A stretch of 64,000 bases of DNA from Bicyclus anynana (Eukaryota > Arthropoda > Insecta > Lepidoptera > Nymphalidae). Position 1 is the stretch's first letter, and each line of letters starts with the position of its first letter. The stretch covers positions 4,333,001 to 4,397,000 of the forward strand of contig NC_069098.1 in NCBI RefSeq assembly GCF_947172395.1, read 5' to 3'. Below the pieces are notes generated by a model that was not told the DNA's origin, searched no databases, and worked only from the letters and a program-made list of their open reading frames with translations. The position numbers and the translations under genes are program-made. Shown here one piece after another: positions 1 to 11,869 of the stretch.

Positions 1-59
1 TATGTAGGGTACATTATGTAGGTTATTCTGTCGGGACCAATAATTTTAGATTTCTTTAT

Positions 60-240
60 GTCTAATTCATGCAAACTGATTTATGGATCATGTATTCTAA
101 CAGCCCACTACAAGACCAGGCCTCCCCCTCCTTATAGGAGAAGGGATATGGAGCTTAGACCCACCTCCCTGCTCAAATGCGGGTTGGTTGGAGATAGGGT
201 GATAATGTTAAATTCATTAAGGACCACTTAGTGGGAACGT
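60..240 (+). repeat. Interspersed repeat (GCCTCC..AATGCGGGTTGGT), copy 1
   Basis: Contains CCACTACAAGACCAGGCCTC, AGCTTAGACCCACC and AATGCGGGTTGGTTGG. Related, diverged segments lie at 28588-28675, about 10195-10285 and 63250-63285. Probably one old retroposon family; class not identified. Confidence 0.5.
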
Positions 241-334
241 ATCTGGTAAAGACAGTAATCTCCAGTAATAACTACTAATAGTATAAATACTCTTACCTAT
301 ATCTCATTGCAAAAATACCTTAGCCAATAAAATA

Positions 335-550
335 CTTAATATTATAAAGGCGAAAGTTTGTGTGTAAGTGTGTATGTTTGTTCCTCTTTTACGGCTACTG
401 AAGCGATTTGGCTGTAATTTTAAATGGAAATAGATTTTACTCTGGATTAACACGTGGATTTTTCCGGGATGAAAGTAGATTCCGGAAAAATCCATGGTTC
501 CCGCGGAAATTTTGAAAAACGGAATTCCACGCAGACGAAGTCGCGGTCGT
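335..550 (+). mobile_element. Helitron-type (lep1-like) fragment, family B
   Basis: Begins AATATTATAAAGGCGAAAG and ends in the ACGCAGACGAAGTCGCGG section, typical of a short non-autonomous lepidopteran element. The terminal CTAG is lost. The 92-codon frame on the other strand is a by-product of the repeat. Confidence 0.6.
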
Positions 551-1091
551 AATATGACAGGAAAATGTGGTTTATAAATCAAGTTTCAAAACAAGTACTT
601 TTTCTGCAAAAGTTAAATTTCAAAGCGCTAATGTAAATAATAATTATGGCATTGATGTATAAGAAAGAACGAGAAAAACACGTTACTAAAATTCCAAATT
701 ATAAAACTTATCTTAAAAATTCAGACAAAACTCTATCAAAGCCTTATGCAAATATAAACAAGCAAATAAAATAGGTATGAATAATAAGACAAAACGCATC
801 GACGCAAGAGAATTCCTTTAAAATAAACTTGTAACGAAGACTCAATATCAGACTGTCACAACAAAACACGCTTCGTCGAATCTATTGAATTTAGTTCCAG
901 GCTTAAATGTCTTCGGCTGTGACGATCATACTCGTAGTGTATCTCTCACTTGAGTTACTCAATTGAAAGGGCATAACAAAGTTGACTGGTCTTATTTAGG
1001 AACACAGTCACTTTATCAGATCCACTTTTGGAGTCGTTTGTTTCAATCGAAATACGCCAACAAGACACCGCGCCACGAAACAATCAATCAC

Positions 1092-1439
1092 TCAATCAAT
1101 CAAATCGTTTATTTGCGCAAAACATGTAAAAAGATAACAAAAAAAAAAATAGTACAAATGTTTTCGCCTTGAAGGGCGAGCAAATTTTACAAAAATAATA
1201 CTTAGCTGCGAAACTATCATAATATTACAATAATGAGAACATTTAACATTTTGTAGAAACCTCGTAGTAGGATCATTATAGTTGTAGTCCTTTACATCAA
1301 GATAAACCATGCATAATCTAGAGAGAAACATTATATCATTCAAAATAATAAAAACCATAATTAAAAACACATTGAAGAAAATTCCGTAAACAAGACCCGC
1401 AAAACGCGGGGCTAATGTCTTATTGGTGCTCATTGTCAT
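1092..1439 (-). CDS. Unrecognised 115-codon frame with one hydrophobic segment
   Basis: Reads MTMSTNKTLAPRFAGLVYG, then a hydrophobic stretch of about 22 residues (roughly 16-40) that could span a membrane. It is preceded on its strand by a somewhat GC-rich segment (about 1440-1530), and AATAAACG lies near its end. It could be a first exon of a host gene or a chance frame in AT-rich DNA. I recognise no domain, and codon-level evidence is weak. Confidence 0.15.
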   Translation of the reverse strand: MTMSTNKTLAPRFAGLVYGIFFNVFLIMVFIILNDIMFLSRLCMVYLDVKDYNYNDPTTRFLQNVKCSHYCNIMIVSQLSIIFVKFARPSRRKHLYYFFFCYLFTCFAQINDLID

Positions 1440-1739
1440 TTGGTAATGGCGGTCATAATGTCATTTGTGTACGTCGCTGTCAATTTTAGTTCAGGCCGCG
1501 GAACTTCTTTTGTGGCGCGGAGTCTATGAGATCATGAAACAGGTTTCTTTGGTTTATTATAAAATTACAGTATGCCAAACCATTTTAAGATGAGAATAAT
1601 AAATGTATTTCTAAATTATACAATCATTTTATAGAAAAACTTTTCTAAATTATACAATGATTTCATAGAAAGATTTCCGGGATTTCACCATTGGCGTAGC
1701 GTGTATTGATGAGGCCCATTATTAAAATTAGTTGGGCCC

Positions 1740-1965
1740 AAATAAAGGGTAAAGATTTCACAAAAACAAGAAAAACAAAAATGCTTGCTTAAAATAAATA
1801 TGACAATGGCTTCACCTATGAGGATGGAGGAAAAAACAGTTTGCTTTTTTGACTAGTGTTATTTCTGAAGTGAAACTTTAAAGCCAGTTTTTTATAATAT
1901 ATTTTTTTTTCGGGACGCTCAGATTAAGTGAGATTTGGATTACGTTTTACTATTTTTTGCTGGGT
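1740..1965 (+). repeat. Two-copy interspersed repeat, copy 1
   Basis: Shares GCTTAAAATAAATAT, GTTATTTCTGAAGTGAAACT and a TTTTTTTCGGGA block, in the same order, with 8160-8420. Class unknown; the order-preserving similarity marks an old transposon family. Confidence 0.55.
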
Positions 1966-2497
1966 TCCTTCCTCGTAGTTCTCATTTTCCTGTGTCGTTG
2001 TGTATGTAAGGGGATAAACTACAAGCCTTTCGTTACATACAAAAATACAATACTTTCCTCTTCATAATATTAGTATAGATAAATTGCTTTGTTTTGTCTT
2101 TTATAAGGATGGTGTAATAAATAAATCAAGATAAGTCGCCCTGGAACAATAAGAAACTCGACAATTTTGGTTTTAGGAAGTCCGCCGGATTAGTAATTCT
2201 ATCAAAAAGCTTTGATGGAATTAAAAAATTATTTAACTCGTAGTTAGCTCATTAGAAGAATTAAAACGTCGATAGAGACGTATTTTTTGAACGTAACTCA
2301 GCCTGGTGTACCTAGTTTTTATACATCTGCAATGCGCTTAATTCGACCTCCACAGAATATGAGCTTAGAGATAAAACGTGAGCGCAAACAAGGTGGATTC
2401 CGTCTGTGTACGCTTTACGTGTTATAATAGACGCTGTTCTATGTCTACTATAGCACTGTTTTACGTGTTATAATAGATGTTTGCTAGCGCTGTTTTA

Positions 2498-2695
2498 TGG
2501 TAGGCGTCCACTGATCCCCATCGTATGTGTCGGACGCATCGCGTCAAACTGATTTTTAATTTTACGGTAGATAAAATGCGTTTGGTGCGATGCGTACGAT
2601 GCCGATCAATGGACGCACTTGTATTACAAAGAATACAAAATTCCCTTTGACGCGATGGTTCGATGCGTATGATGCAGACCTGTGGACGCTTGCCG
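2498..2695. mobile_element. Fold-back miniature element (GCGTCCA inverted repeat)
   Basis: The left arm (about 2499-2560, GGTAGGCGTCCACTGATC, then GCATCGCGTCAAA) and right arm (about 2638-2694) are inverted copies of each other. A second right-arm-like segment lies inside (about 2580-2620), as if one end were duplicated. A degenerate relative occurs at 53150-53215. The two small frames here overlap the palindrome and are not genes. Confidence 0.6.
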
Positions 2696-3018
2696 ATAAA
2701 GTCATTGAAAATCATTACGTGACTTCGTTGTGCGGCTACAATGCCGTTTGTATCCTTGACATTTCTTCACGCTGACCTTCCTGGGCGTTTTGTCTTACAG
2801 TAAAATGCAATGGGCGTTATAGACTAATTATAGACCTCTATTAACCTCCGATCAATATTATGACACGAGATATTTTCAAAAAATGTATTTTCGTGATCTT
2901 TTGACGTTTATAATTTTTTTAGGCGGCACGATATCAACGTCGATTTTCCACATCTTCATTATACTCACTAAGATTTTTCCACAGGTTGGGGATTAAAATG
3001 CCTAATTTTATTAGGTCA

Positions 3019-3254
3019 CTAGCGGACGCCTGCGACTTCGTCCGCGTGAAACTCGATGTAAACTTTCAACTACCCATACCCATCTCTACCCCTACCTTAC
3101 CCCTACCCTACCCTACCCTACCCCTACTTTTTCCAGAATTTTCTTTGCTATAAACCTCACCTTTTCAACGAATGCAAAACCGTGGAAATCGGTTCGTGCG
3201 TTCTGGAGTTATAGCGTCAGGAAGGAAAACCCGACTAATTTTTATATAGTAGAT
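3019..3254 (-). mobile_element. Helitron-type element with CCCTA-rich core
   Basis: On the minus strand it ends in a GC-rich section and CTAG (CTAGCGGACGCCTGCGACTTC as read here). The middle carries a CCCTA/CCCCTA array (about 3085-3127), also seen as GGGTA in elements near 29600 and 32070. Confidence 0.7.
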
Positions 3255-4920
3255 AACTATGGTTTAGTTTTTTGATTTTAAGTTAAAATAATAATTTCTT
3301 ACGTAAAAATCGAGACCACCATACCACCTGAAAATTTCATACAATAATATTTCAATTTAAACTAAAACCGTCCAGAATTAAATATGACTATTTTTTATTC
3401 TAGTATGAAGATGAAAGTTGAACTAATTGTATTTTAAGCTAATTTGGTATTAAGATAAATGTTCATTGTTTATGCTAAATTGCTTAAAAGCTCCGTAAAG
3501 GATCGATAAAAGCTGTACTTTTTCTTTTAGATTATATCTAACGGACCGGTACTCTGTAAGGATCAGTTTCATTATAAGCACTCGTACGTACCGGATATAC
3601 TGATAGTAGTCCATTTACTGAGAAATGGAGCGTTTCTTTGTAGTTTAATCCCTGATTCCTCGCTCGCAAGATGGAGCCTTCAGTAAAGCCTTGAGACTGG
3701 ATGAGCCCCTAAATTGGCGGTTTGGGAATAATACCCCTCTACATTTTCAAAGGAGACCCGAGAGATTTACGAATTATGTACGTTAAATATTTAGGTTAGG
3801 ATGGAAAATGTTTATGAAGGGATTAATCTGATTTTTCTCTTTTTTTGCTTTCAGTTTTGTTTGTTAACTTTTATATTTTGGAGACGAAACAGTTAAGTGT
3901 GGTTTTCTGTTACAAAGTATGTATTTAACTTACTTCCAAAAGAGTCTCAGAAAGAGATAGCATAGGAAAGGGTCTCAATTAGGCGATAATTGTTTAAAAA
4001 TAAGTACCTGTTTATGTTATCAACGTCATTTATCATCAACAATTTTCAACGTTTATTTTCAATTAAATAAATTATGTAAGGTACATTTTGAATACGTAAC
4101 GTAACGTAATATAATGAAAAGACATACAGCCAATTATAGCACCTCTTTCTTTTTGGAAGTCGGTTCCTAACAAATCACTTTATTGATTGCAAAATCATTT
4201 GAATTATAGTATATTATAGTCTGGATTAGGAACGGCATCTATGTAGGCAACTTGGGCTACAACTAATGAAAGCAACAAACTAACCTACCTAATAATTAAG
4301 TACGAGTAGTCAGAAAGCAAACTGCAAACACTTTGTGTATTTACATTATATTACTATAACAATATTAAGGGCGCGTAAATAGTCCATTTCTATTCAGCGT
4401 TTAACTTTGCATAAATCCCGCTCCTTTCATGGCCCCAAGCTTCTCTTCAGACGTATTCAACAGAACTTTCCAGCAGTTTGCATGTAGTCTTTTGTTCGTA
4501 AAGTACGCCCCGTGAAAGATATCTACGAACGTAGTTGGGTGCAGGAAGAACTATTTTTAAGTCCACCCATTCTCTCGCACAACAATGATATCACTATTCA
4601 CCGTCTGTGGTAGGGTTGCCATCTCTTTTCTAACTGAATGTTTGATAATGATGGAACGTTTTTATATTATTTATAGTCCTTGGACTCACGAACAAAATAC
4701 TTATTAATGGGCATTGGGCATACTACGCAGACTTTGAGTAGGTACGTGATATTCATGGCAAGTCGGACAAAATTATTGTCTTCAGATCAATAACATAAAA
4801 TTGGTAATTTTGTAAACTCCCGAAGATTGTGAAATTATTAACTACACTCTAGATTGAAGTTATCAATATTCTCTTTAAGTGCGCTTTCATTTGAGACCTC
4901 ACTCGAGCATATTTGCAGAC
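3255..4920. other. AT-rich DNA, nothing recognised
   Basis: No open frame of note, no repeat matched elsewhere in the window and no RNA gene. Confidence 0.5.
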
Positions 4921-4924
4921 ATTC

Positions 4925-5163
4925 GGTTATTCTTCCCCACTTTCACCTCCACAACTTTTAAACGGCTCAACCGACTTTCACCAAACATGTCTAAGAACAC
5001 TCGCGCATAAATCACCTTTCCATCCAAAAATCAAAATTGTAATCGCTTCATCCGTTCGGCAACTATTGTGCCACAGATAGACTGAAAGACAGACAGACAC
5101 GTCAATCTTATAACACCCTTCGTTGCTTCTTCTATTTATCTTTTTGAACCGGGGGTTAAAAAG
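4925..5163 (+). repeat. Interspersed repeat ending GGGGGTTAAAAA
   Basis: Contains ACAGACAGACACGTCAATC, TATAACACCCTTCGTTGC and the terminal GGGGGTTAAAAA, a combination I recall as widespread in lepidopteran genomes. The A-rich end suggests the 3' end of a retroposon. Class is not certain. Confidence 0.5.
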
Positions 5164-5934
5164 CACGGCATCGTACCGGAACGTCTTTGCTTCGCTGTAC
5201 GTCTTTGTCAGTGTGCTATCTAGCTAGGACCGAAGACAGACAATAATTCAATCAATCAGATTTCTTTTATCTTTAGAAATATTAATATAAAAAAAACATT
5301 AAGATAAAATGTAATAACCCTATTATGGTTATCTTTCTATGGCTAGATATTCACTTGCATAATAGCTGTCATAATTGCCGTTCTTTTATCTTCATGAAAC
5401 TTAGGTATTCTGCGTTTCATATTAGCTTTCAGGGGGAAAATGCATAGCATTCTTTCAGGCTCTTTAAAATACCTGAGAAGTAAGATTCACAATAAAATGT
5501 TGTAAAGTTCTTTTGTAGCGGTGCACAATGAAAATGAACTAAATGGAAATAACGTTCGTTTTGCACAATGCACAAAAATGTGGATATACTGCAGAATTCT
5601 TTGTTACCTCTATCTAGGTCTGAAATACTCGTAGACGTAGAATAAACATACAATATGGTAAAACCATATACAAAGAGGTCGCAGTGTGGTAAAAAATTTC
5701 AATTTGTTTTCTTTTCTTATTTTTCAGTTATTATTTTTTGTACACCGCGGTTACTCGTATAAGATCATCGCATATGAGTCACTATAGCCTTCTTCATTAA
5801 TGTGCTGTGCAACCAATGATCTTGGATGTTATTGATTTATACTAGAGATGGGGTACTAGCGCATCAAAACTGAGGCGGACAAATGTGGAAAATTGACCTA
5901 ATTTCATTTAGTCGCTTATTAAACAGCGATTAAA

Positions 5935-6075
5935 TAAATAATACCTAAATATCGTCTACAATGTCGAATTGTGTGTTCACGAAGTGTAAAAACTGTGCAG
6001 AAATATACATATACATAAATATATAATGGAATTAAAGACGAAATTCTGCATGTGTGCGCTCAGTGGTGTAATTCA
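5935..6075 (+). pseudogene. Decayed THAP-like N-terminus, copy 1
   Basis: ATG at 5961 opens MSNCVFTKCKN, resembling the start of THAP zinc-finger domains (C-x4-C directly after the initiator, then KN), but a stop follows within about 20 codons. Closely similar sequence recurs at 46850-46985, including the bases before the ATG (AATACCTAAATATCGTCTACA). It may be a remnant of a P-element-like or other THAP-bearing transposon. The protein assignment is tentative; the two-copy repeat is plain. Confidence 0.35.
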
Positions 6076-6284
6076 ATTAATTGTTATTTTTCACGAAAAA
6101 CCGACGAATCGACGATTTTGCATCAGGATGTTGTAGTGTCAACATTTTCTGATTATGATGCTCCGGTTTCGGGGAAGTTCTCGGTTTGGCTCGGGAAAGA
6201 AGTGCTTAATTTTGCAAAAGACCGAAAGAGTTTTCTGCAGATGACAGCCATACTTCAGTTGTAAAAAGACACCCAATGATGAGA

Positions 6285-6405
6285 GAGTAATCTGGGTCTA
6301 CTGAACCAATTTTCAAAATTCTTTTACCACTAGAAAGCCATGTTATAAGTGAGTGTCATAGGCTATATTTTTCGGAACTACGCGAGTGAAACCGCGTGTG
6401 TTGGC
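6285..6405 (+). mobile_element. Helitron-type fragment, 3' part
   Basis: Matches the shared core (CACTAGAAAGCCA, TCATAGGCTATATTTT, GTGAAACCGCG) of the full elements at 32861 and 35685. The true 3' end is missing. Confidence 0.6.
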
Positions 6406-6784
6406 TTCACTGCGTAGTTTTTATGTTGTCAGTTTTTACATCCTGAGGTAGAAAAGAACAAGAAATTGCAAATTTAAATTTAAATTTGCAGATAACTCAA
6501 TCTTAGCTCATAGACACAGTCAAAAGCTGTTTGCCGAGCAAATACATGTTCTAGGGTTTGTCTGTGTGTGCACAGTGTATGTAGAGTGGTGAGTAAACAC
6601 CCTCAGAGCTTAGTGTCTGCAAGGAGATATTATCTGTGTGGATTTAGAACGAAAGCGCGTTCTCTTGAACATAGGTATACCTTTATCTGATTTAGCTATC
6701 TGTGGTACATAGGTAGGGTGATTTAATGGTAACTAGTCGAGAATACGCAGATGAAATATAGCATTTAACTCACAAGTAGTATAT

Positions 6785-6895
6785 AGGCTTTCTAGTGGTA
6801 AAAGAATTTTCAAAATCAGTAAAGTAGTTCTAGAGTTTGACCCCTACAATACCACAATCTCTAAGTTTTTATAATATTACTAGGTAGTAAAGATA
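6785..6895 (-). mobile_element. Helitron-type fragment, 5' part, inverted
   Basis: Reads GGCTTTCTAGTGGTAAAAGA, CCCCTACAATACCACAATC and TATAATATTA, the start of the same family in reverse. It lies 380 bases from an opposite-strand 3' fragment, so the pair may be pieces of neighbouring copies. Confidence 0.6.
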
Positions 6896-7739
6896 GATAG
6901 ATATACTTCGTAGGGAGAGGATGGCAAAGTGGAAGTTTGAAAAAGCTAAAAAGTACTAAAAAAAAAATTTAATATGAACCTATAATAAAAAATAATTCAC
7001 TTTAATTGATCGTGAAAGGTATCTTATTAAATTATAAGGCGTTTTATGTAAAATTAATAAGTTCTTTTGAAAATCAGTCTATGAAAAAATCCGACTACAA
7101 AAATGAAAAAAAAAATTTTTTTTCCTTATGTAACATATTTTTTTATATAACATATTCTTATGAAACAAAGCCTTATATGTAAAACTTTTATGTTTTTCTA
7201 AACATGGCTTAATCTACCTGTTAAAATTTCGTGAATCTTGCTTTAGATCCAGAAAACAGTGCACACAGGCAGTAAACAGATAATTTTCAAAAATGACAGA
7301 TCAATGGGGCATAATTTTAAAAGTATTTTTTGTGTTCTGCTGTTATTTTTTATCGGTTTTTGGTAACTTTATTTAACTAAATGGCATTCGTTTATATAAG
7401 ATCCACATTATCAAGACCAACTATTTACTACGATATACTGTTAATCTATTTATGGGTAGAAAAAGTCTCGTTCGTAGTAAAAGGTGTGCGTGCCTTTTTG
7501 CTATGGTTCCCAGGCCTAACGCTAATGCGTTTAACTAGAAATGCGACCTAACGCGTTCTACGAGTTTGAATGCGACATTGAAACTTTTTTACGTACAAAA
7601 ACATCTGCCCATGTTATTTATTGACTAGATAGACGTTTTTTACATTTACAAAAATGTTAGTTTGCTTAGCTCTTAGTTCTGGGTGAATTGATTATTATTT
7701 TCTTTGGAAATCGCTTTTAAACTTATGAAATCTACCGAA

Positions 7740-7860
7740 CGTACGTACGTACGTGTCTCTCAACACGTTCGCTGCGGTACGAGGTCAATTGACCTCCTAT
7801 GTCTAGTGTGTTCAAGAGTTACGAGGTCGGTAGACCTCGTATCGCACTACATAAAGTTTT
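7740..7860. repeat. ACGT tract and paired GAGGTC palindromes
   Basis: A short (ACGT)n run at 7740-7754 is followed by GAGGTCAATTGACCTC and then CGAGGTCGGTAGACCTCG about 45 bases on. Subterminal palindromes of this type occur in DNA transposons, but no matching second end was found. Confidence 0.4.
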
Positions 7861-8159
7861 AGTATGAGTTCAAAGAACCTCGAACCACCAGAGGAAAGTA
7901 CAGAAAAATCAGTGCCGTAGCGAAAGTAACACTTTCGCTGCTGCTATGTCAGAACTGCTATGTCAGAACTCTTAGTTCAATTCGATTATTAGACCAAATC
8001 ATCAGTCATCAAATCATCAGATTCGGAAAAAACGGAAGCTTTGAGTCTAATCGAATGTTAGGAAGTTCTTATTTAACTTCCAAGAATCAGAACAATACAA
8101 GACAAATTAAATAATGGCTTGTACAGTGGTGTAATGTACCTTGGAGTGGCCTTATATCA

Positions 8160-8420
8160 AAACTAGTTGGGGGGCTCAAAACGTTTGCTTAAAATAAATA
8201 TTATGAAAATGATCTAACCTATATAGGATGTTTCCAACTTTTCGGCTCACGCTTAACACAGGAAAAGAAGAGATTTCTTTTTTAAAAGCTCTTATTTAAC
8301 TTGTTTTAATTTTGTTATTTCTCAAGTGAAACTCTACCTATAGGTAGTTTTTTATAATTATGTTATTTTTTTCGGGAATCACCAGATTCAGGGAGATTAT
8401 GGATTACATTTCACTAATTT
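8160..8420 (+). repeat. Two-copy interspersed repeat, copy 2
   Basis: Diverged copy of 1740-1965 in the same orientation (GCTTAAAATAAATATTATG, TATTTCTCAAGTGAAACTC, TTTTTTCGGGAATCACCAGA). It is followed by the GC-rich palindromic stretch CCCCGTATCATCGATACGGC near 8459. Confidence 0.55.
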
Positions 8421-8799
8421 TTACTTTTACACGTGAGGTACCCTGTAGTCCGGGGGCCCCGTATCATCGATACGGCTGATACGGTGGTAGCTATGCCCCT
8501 GGGCTTGTAAGAAAGAAGAAATGTAATAGGACCTAAAGCCTAACCTCCTAACTTCACTAAAATCACTTTCTGAAATCGTAATTTCGTCACGTCAGCTATC
8601 AGCTAGCCACCTCAGTATAACCCTACGCAAACATAATATACGCAGCGGTTAAGAGCGCGCAGCGCGTCGGTACGATATGGATAAAATTCGAAGCGCAAAC
8701 GAAACGCCGAATTATGACTTTCACGTGAGTGAAAAGCACGGACTGATTGACGCGCGACGCAAATTTTATGACGTGAGCGCCAAAACCATTTTTACCTAA

Positions 8800-10140
8800 T
8801 TGCAAGTAAATTAAACAACATAACGAAAAACAAAATGGACATGTTTAAGATATATACCTAATTTTCTATACAAAACAAAAATTGAAGAAAATAAGTTTGC
8901 TTTTCCTGAGATTGAAAGCAAAATGTGAGCAAAACATGTATTTTACAAAAAAATAAACTATCGAGAAAAGTTTTACAATTTGTGTATTTTGTATAGTCGT
9001 AACGAAGCTAACACTTTGAAATATCATTTACCCAAATATCAGGCTCCTAACTTTTTCAGAATCTGAGATCCAGAACCATTTGTAACCACCAAATTACATA
9101 TTGCACACTCTTAATTGCGTCAGGGGCTACAAAACGGCCAATGGAGCGGCAAATGGGGCTTCTGCTCCAGCGGCCTAACATTGATAGCTGGCAGCACAAA
9201 CTAATCCTCTCAGCGCTGCTCGACGGGGCGGCCCGTGAAAAATGAATTTTCAGCCTGTACCGCCGCCTGAAGGAGGGTAAATTGAGGTTGAATAATTTAC
9301 TTTTCGTTGCCTCTTATTGCGTGCTTATTTCCCTCCCGAGTCGACGAATTTATTTTTCGGCGAGATCCCACTCGACGCGGCGTTGTTTAAGATTGTGTTT
9401 TTGCCAAAGGTCGTGTACACTTGTGGCTCTGGTCAAATGTTTGTCACAACAAGGACTTGTTACTAGTACAGAACAAGGGCTTTATGTTACTAGTATCATG
9501 GCTTCCCCAACTTTTATGCTTATGTACTTTGTACGTTGGTAATTAGATAACTGAAGAAATCTGTAACTCTAGAAATTGCCTTTAGCTATGCGCGAGAGTA
9601 TTTTGAAATTAATGTCCATCATGAATATCAACTTCAACATTCTCTAAATGATCTTCAATCTGCATCTAATCTTCGAGATTCTTTAATTTTGGAGATGTAT
9701 TTTGTATAACTACTTACTATATGAAGACTATTTTTAAGCTGTTAAAAGTTATTTTTTTTTTAAAGATTAATCTTATATTGATAGGGATATGTCGATATTA
9801 GATAATTAAGGAAAACAACGGCGTTTTTAAGTTAATGAAAACATTGGAATAAAAACAAGTAAGCATTTTCTTAAATTATTTTTAATTTTGATGAGTTAAA
9901 GAAACATTAGGAGTAGCTTGATAAATTTGCGTGTAAAAGTTACTTGTAATTGTAGGTATTCTGTACTGTATTATGCTATTATTAAGATTTCAAGTAAAGG
10001 TTGTTCACACAACATTAACTGTCTGTAGACGTCTGCTGATAACTTCATTACCCGATTCAATTAGACGAACGAATCAATTCGGCGTACTCCAATCATGCCC
10101 ATGTGTTAGCACTTAGTCAGCTATGCATGAATTAGCTTCA
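8800..10140. other. Non-coding DNA with a GC-richer patch at 9110-9420
   Basis: An 86-codon frame (9282-9542) lies here, but its protein is unrecognised and looks like a chance frame. The 9110-9420 patch shows no repeat similarity within the window and could be a conserved non-coding segment. Confidence 0.35.
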
Positions 10141-10324
10141 ATCAATTCGAAATACAGATATCTGGGATGGACTTTGTTATCCAATTGTGAGATTGGACCT
10201 AGTCAACGCCAGCATCCTTTGTTCTATGGGAGAAAGTTTGGACTTTAGACGCACCCCGCTGGTACGTTGTTGGTTAGTGGGCTTAGGATAATTTAGTTTT
10301 TTTTTCTTCTGGGTTTATCTGCGA

Positions 10325-10508
10325 CTAGCTGACGCCGCGTGGTTTCACCCGTGTGGTTTCCGTTCCCGTAGGAATACGGGGATAATACATAGCCTATAGC
10401 CTTCCTCGATAAATGGGCTATCTAACACCGAAAGAATTTTCCAAACCGGAGCAGTAGTTCCTGAGATTAGCGCGTTCAACTCTTCAGCTTTATAATATTA
10501 GTATGGAT
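10325..10508 (-). mobile_element. Complete Helitron-type element, family A
   Basis: As read, it starts CTAGCTGACGCCGCGTGGTT and ends TTTATAATATTAGTATGGAT, the exact reverse of the TC..CTAG layout of 35909-36112 and 63446-63659. The GC-rich hairpin next to CTAG is present. It has no coding capacity and depends on a Rep/helicase supplied elsewhere. Confidence 0.75.
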
Positions 10509-10710
10509 CAGTAAAGAACTATAAACAGATGTGTTCTATGATTTTAACAGGTGTTTTTGATAATTAGCGGAATTTCTAGGTTCTATTTTGGATATTAAAT
10601 ATTTTTTGAATTAAAAAGAAAACTACTCCAACTGCCTCAATGCCCAATTTTCCTCTAAAGTTACCGTTAAATTCAAGAGAGGTTTTAGGACGGATTGCCA
10701 CCGCCTAAAG

Positions 10711-10818
10711 TCTTTTTCAGATAGCATGTGTACGGCGACAGTCATCTGTATGACGCTCATAATATGTACTATTATCGTGAATCGCGGCAAACATTCAACA
10801 GTGAAACGAACTGTCACT
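10711..10818. repeat. Two-copy repeat (CAGATAGC..GTGAAACGAAC), copy 1
   Basis: Shares CAGATAGC, CTGTATGAC, GCGGCAAAC and AGTGAAACGAACTGTCAC with 42157-42243. Directly abutted by a SINE at 10819. Confidence 0.5.
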
Positions 10819-11116
10819 ATTTTTTTTTATTCTTTACAAGTTAGCCCTTGACTGCAATCTCACCTGATGGTAAGTGATGATGCAATCTAAGATGGAAACG
10901 GGCTAACTTGTTAGGAGGAGGATGAAAATCCACACTCATTTCGGTTTCTACACGACATCGTCTTTGTCGGTAGGGTGGTAACTAGCCACGGCCTAAGCCT
11001 CCCACCAGCCAGACCTGGACTAATTAAGAAAATCTCAATCTGCCCAGCCGGGAATCGAACCCAGGACCTCCGTCTTGTAAATCCACCGCGCATACCACTG
11101 CGCCACGGAGGTCGTC
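10819..11116 (-). mobile_element. tRNA-headed SINE, type 2, full length
   Basis: On the minus strand it begins with a tRNA-like head (GTGGCGCAGTGGTATGCG, then GGTTCGATTCCCGG as box B). The body contains GGCTGGTGGGAGGC, and it ends in a TTTACAAG-type sequence and A run (T run at 10821-10829 as read). About 30 bases of the body seen in the copy at 53219 are missing here. Transcription by RNA polymerase III from the internal boxes is expected. Confidence 0.8.
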
Positions 11117-11515
11117 AAACACTATACCTATGTTATGTGAAAAATTCTTAAGCGTAATATACGTTCGTTAAAGTTTATGGTACCTTAGGACTCTATAGTT
11201 CTATGGATCTCTTTGGTCTCAATAAATATAGATACTTTTTTGAGAATCTAGAATTCATGCTAGCAATATTATATAGAAGTTAATATTAAAGGTACAGGAC
11301 GTTCCCTTGCTTTTAAGAAAGCGACTTTAAAATTCATTGCATTCTTCATTTCACAACTGGAAGCACTTTTGTGTCTGCGCTTTATAACTTTAATATTAAA
11401 CATGCCATATCTGTGTGTATTGTATTAAACCCAGCTGGTTGACTTAGCTTTATAATTTTTTCAGAGAACACAGTTCTGCAGGGATTATGTAACTCGGTGT
11501 ACCATTCAAGTAATC

Positions 11516-11863
11516 AGTCACTACATTGTTTTTCATCGTATTTTCGTTTTTGCAATCATCTAACATTGTGTTTTTAACGAAATGACGCAATTATCTTTAT
11601 TTCACATACAATTATCTTTATTTAACATTACTGTAGTTGTGGTAGTGACAGGTTATTTTAACGTTTAGTGGTACGTTATTTTAACGAAAAACTGGTATTT
11701 ACGTAATTTCGTTGAAATAATTATGTTAGATGATCGTAGAAACAAAAGAACTTTATCACTCAATGTTAAATGGTGCATAGTGCATGGTCTAGCTTATTTC
11801 GTTGAAAAAACTATTTTAGATGATTACAAAGACGAACATACGATGAAAAACCATGTAGTGACT
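11516..11863. mobile_element. 350-bp fold-back element with 67-bp inverted arms
   Basis: The left arm 11516-11582 (AGTCACTACATTGTTTTTCA) and right arm 11796-11863 are reverse complements with few mismatches. A third partial copy of the inner arm sequence (TTTCGTTGAAATAATTATG, about 11708-11750) lies between them. Symmetric non-coding structure typical of a miniature inverted-repeat element; no clear target duplication, so superfamily is open. Confidence 0.7.
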
Positions 11864-11869
11864 ATTATT

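Larger units (their letters stand above)
551..2400. other. AT-rich DNA, little recognisable
   Basis: Apart from the weak minus-strand frame at 1092-1439 and the copy of a two-copy repeat at about 1740-1965, I see only simple AT-rich sequence. Confidence 0.5.
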
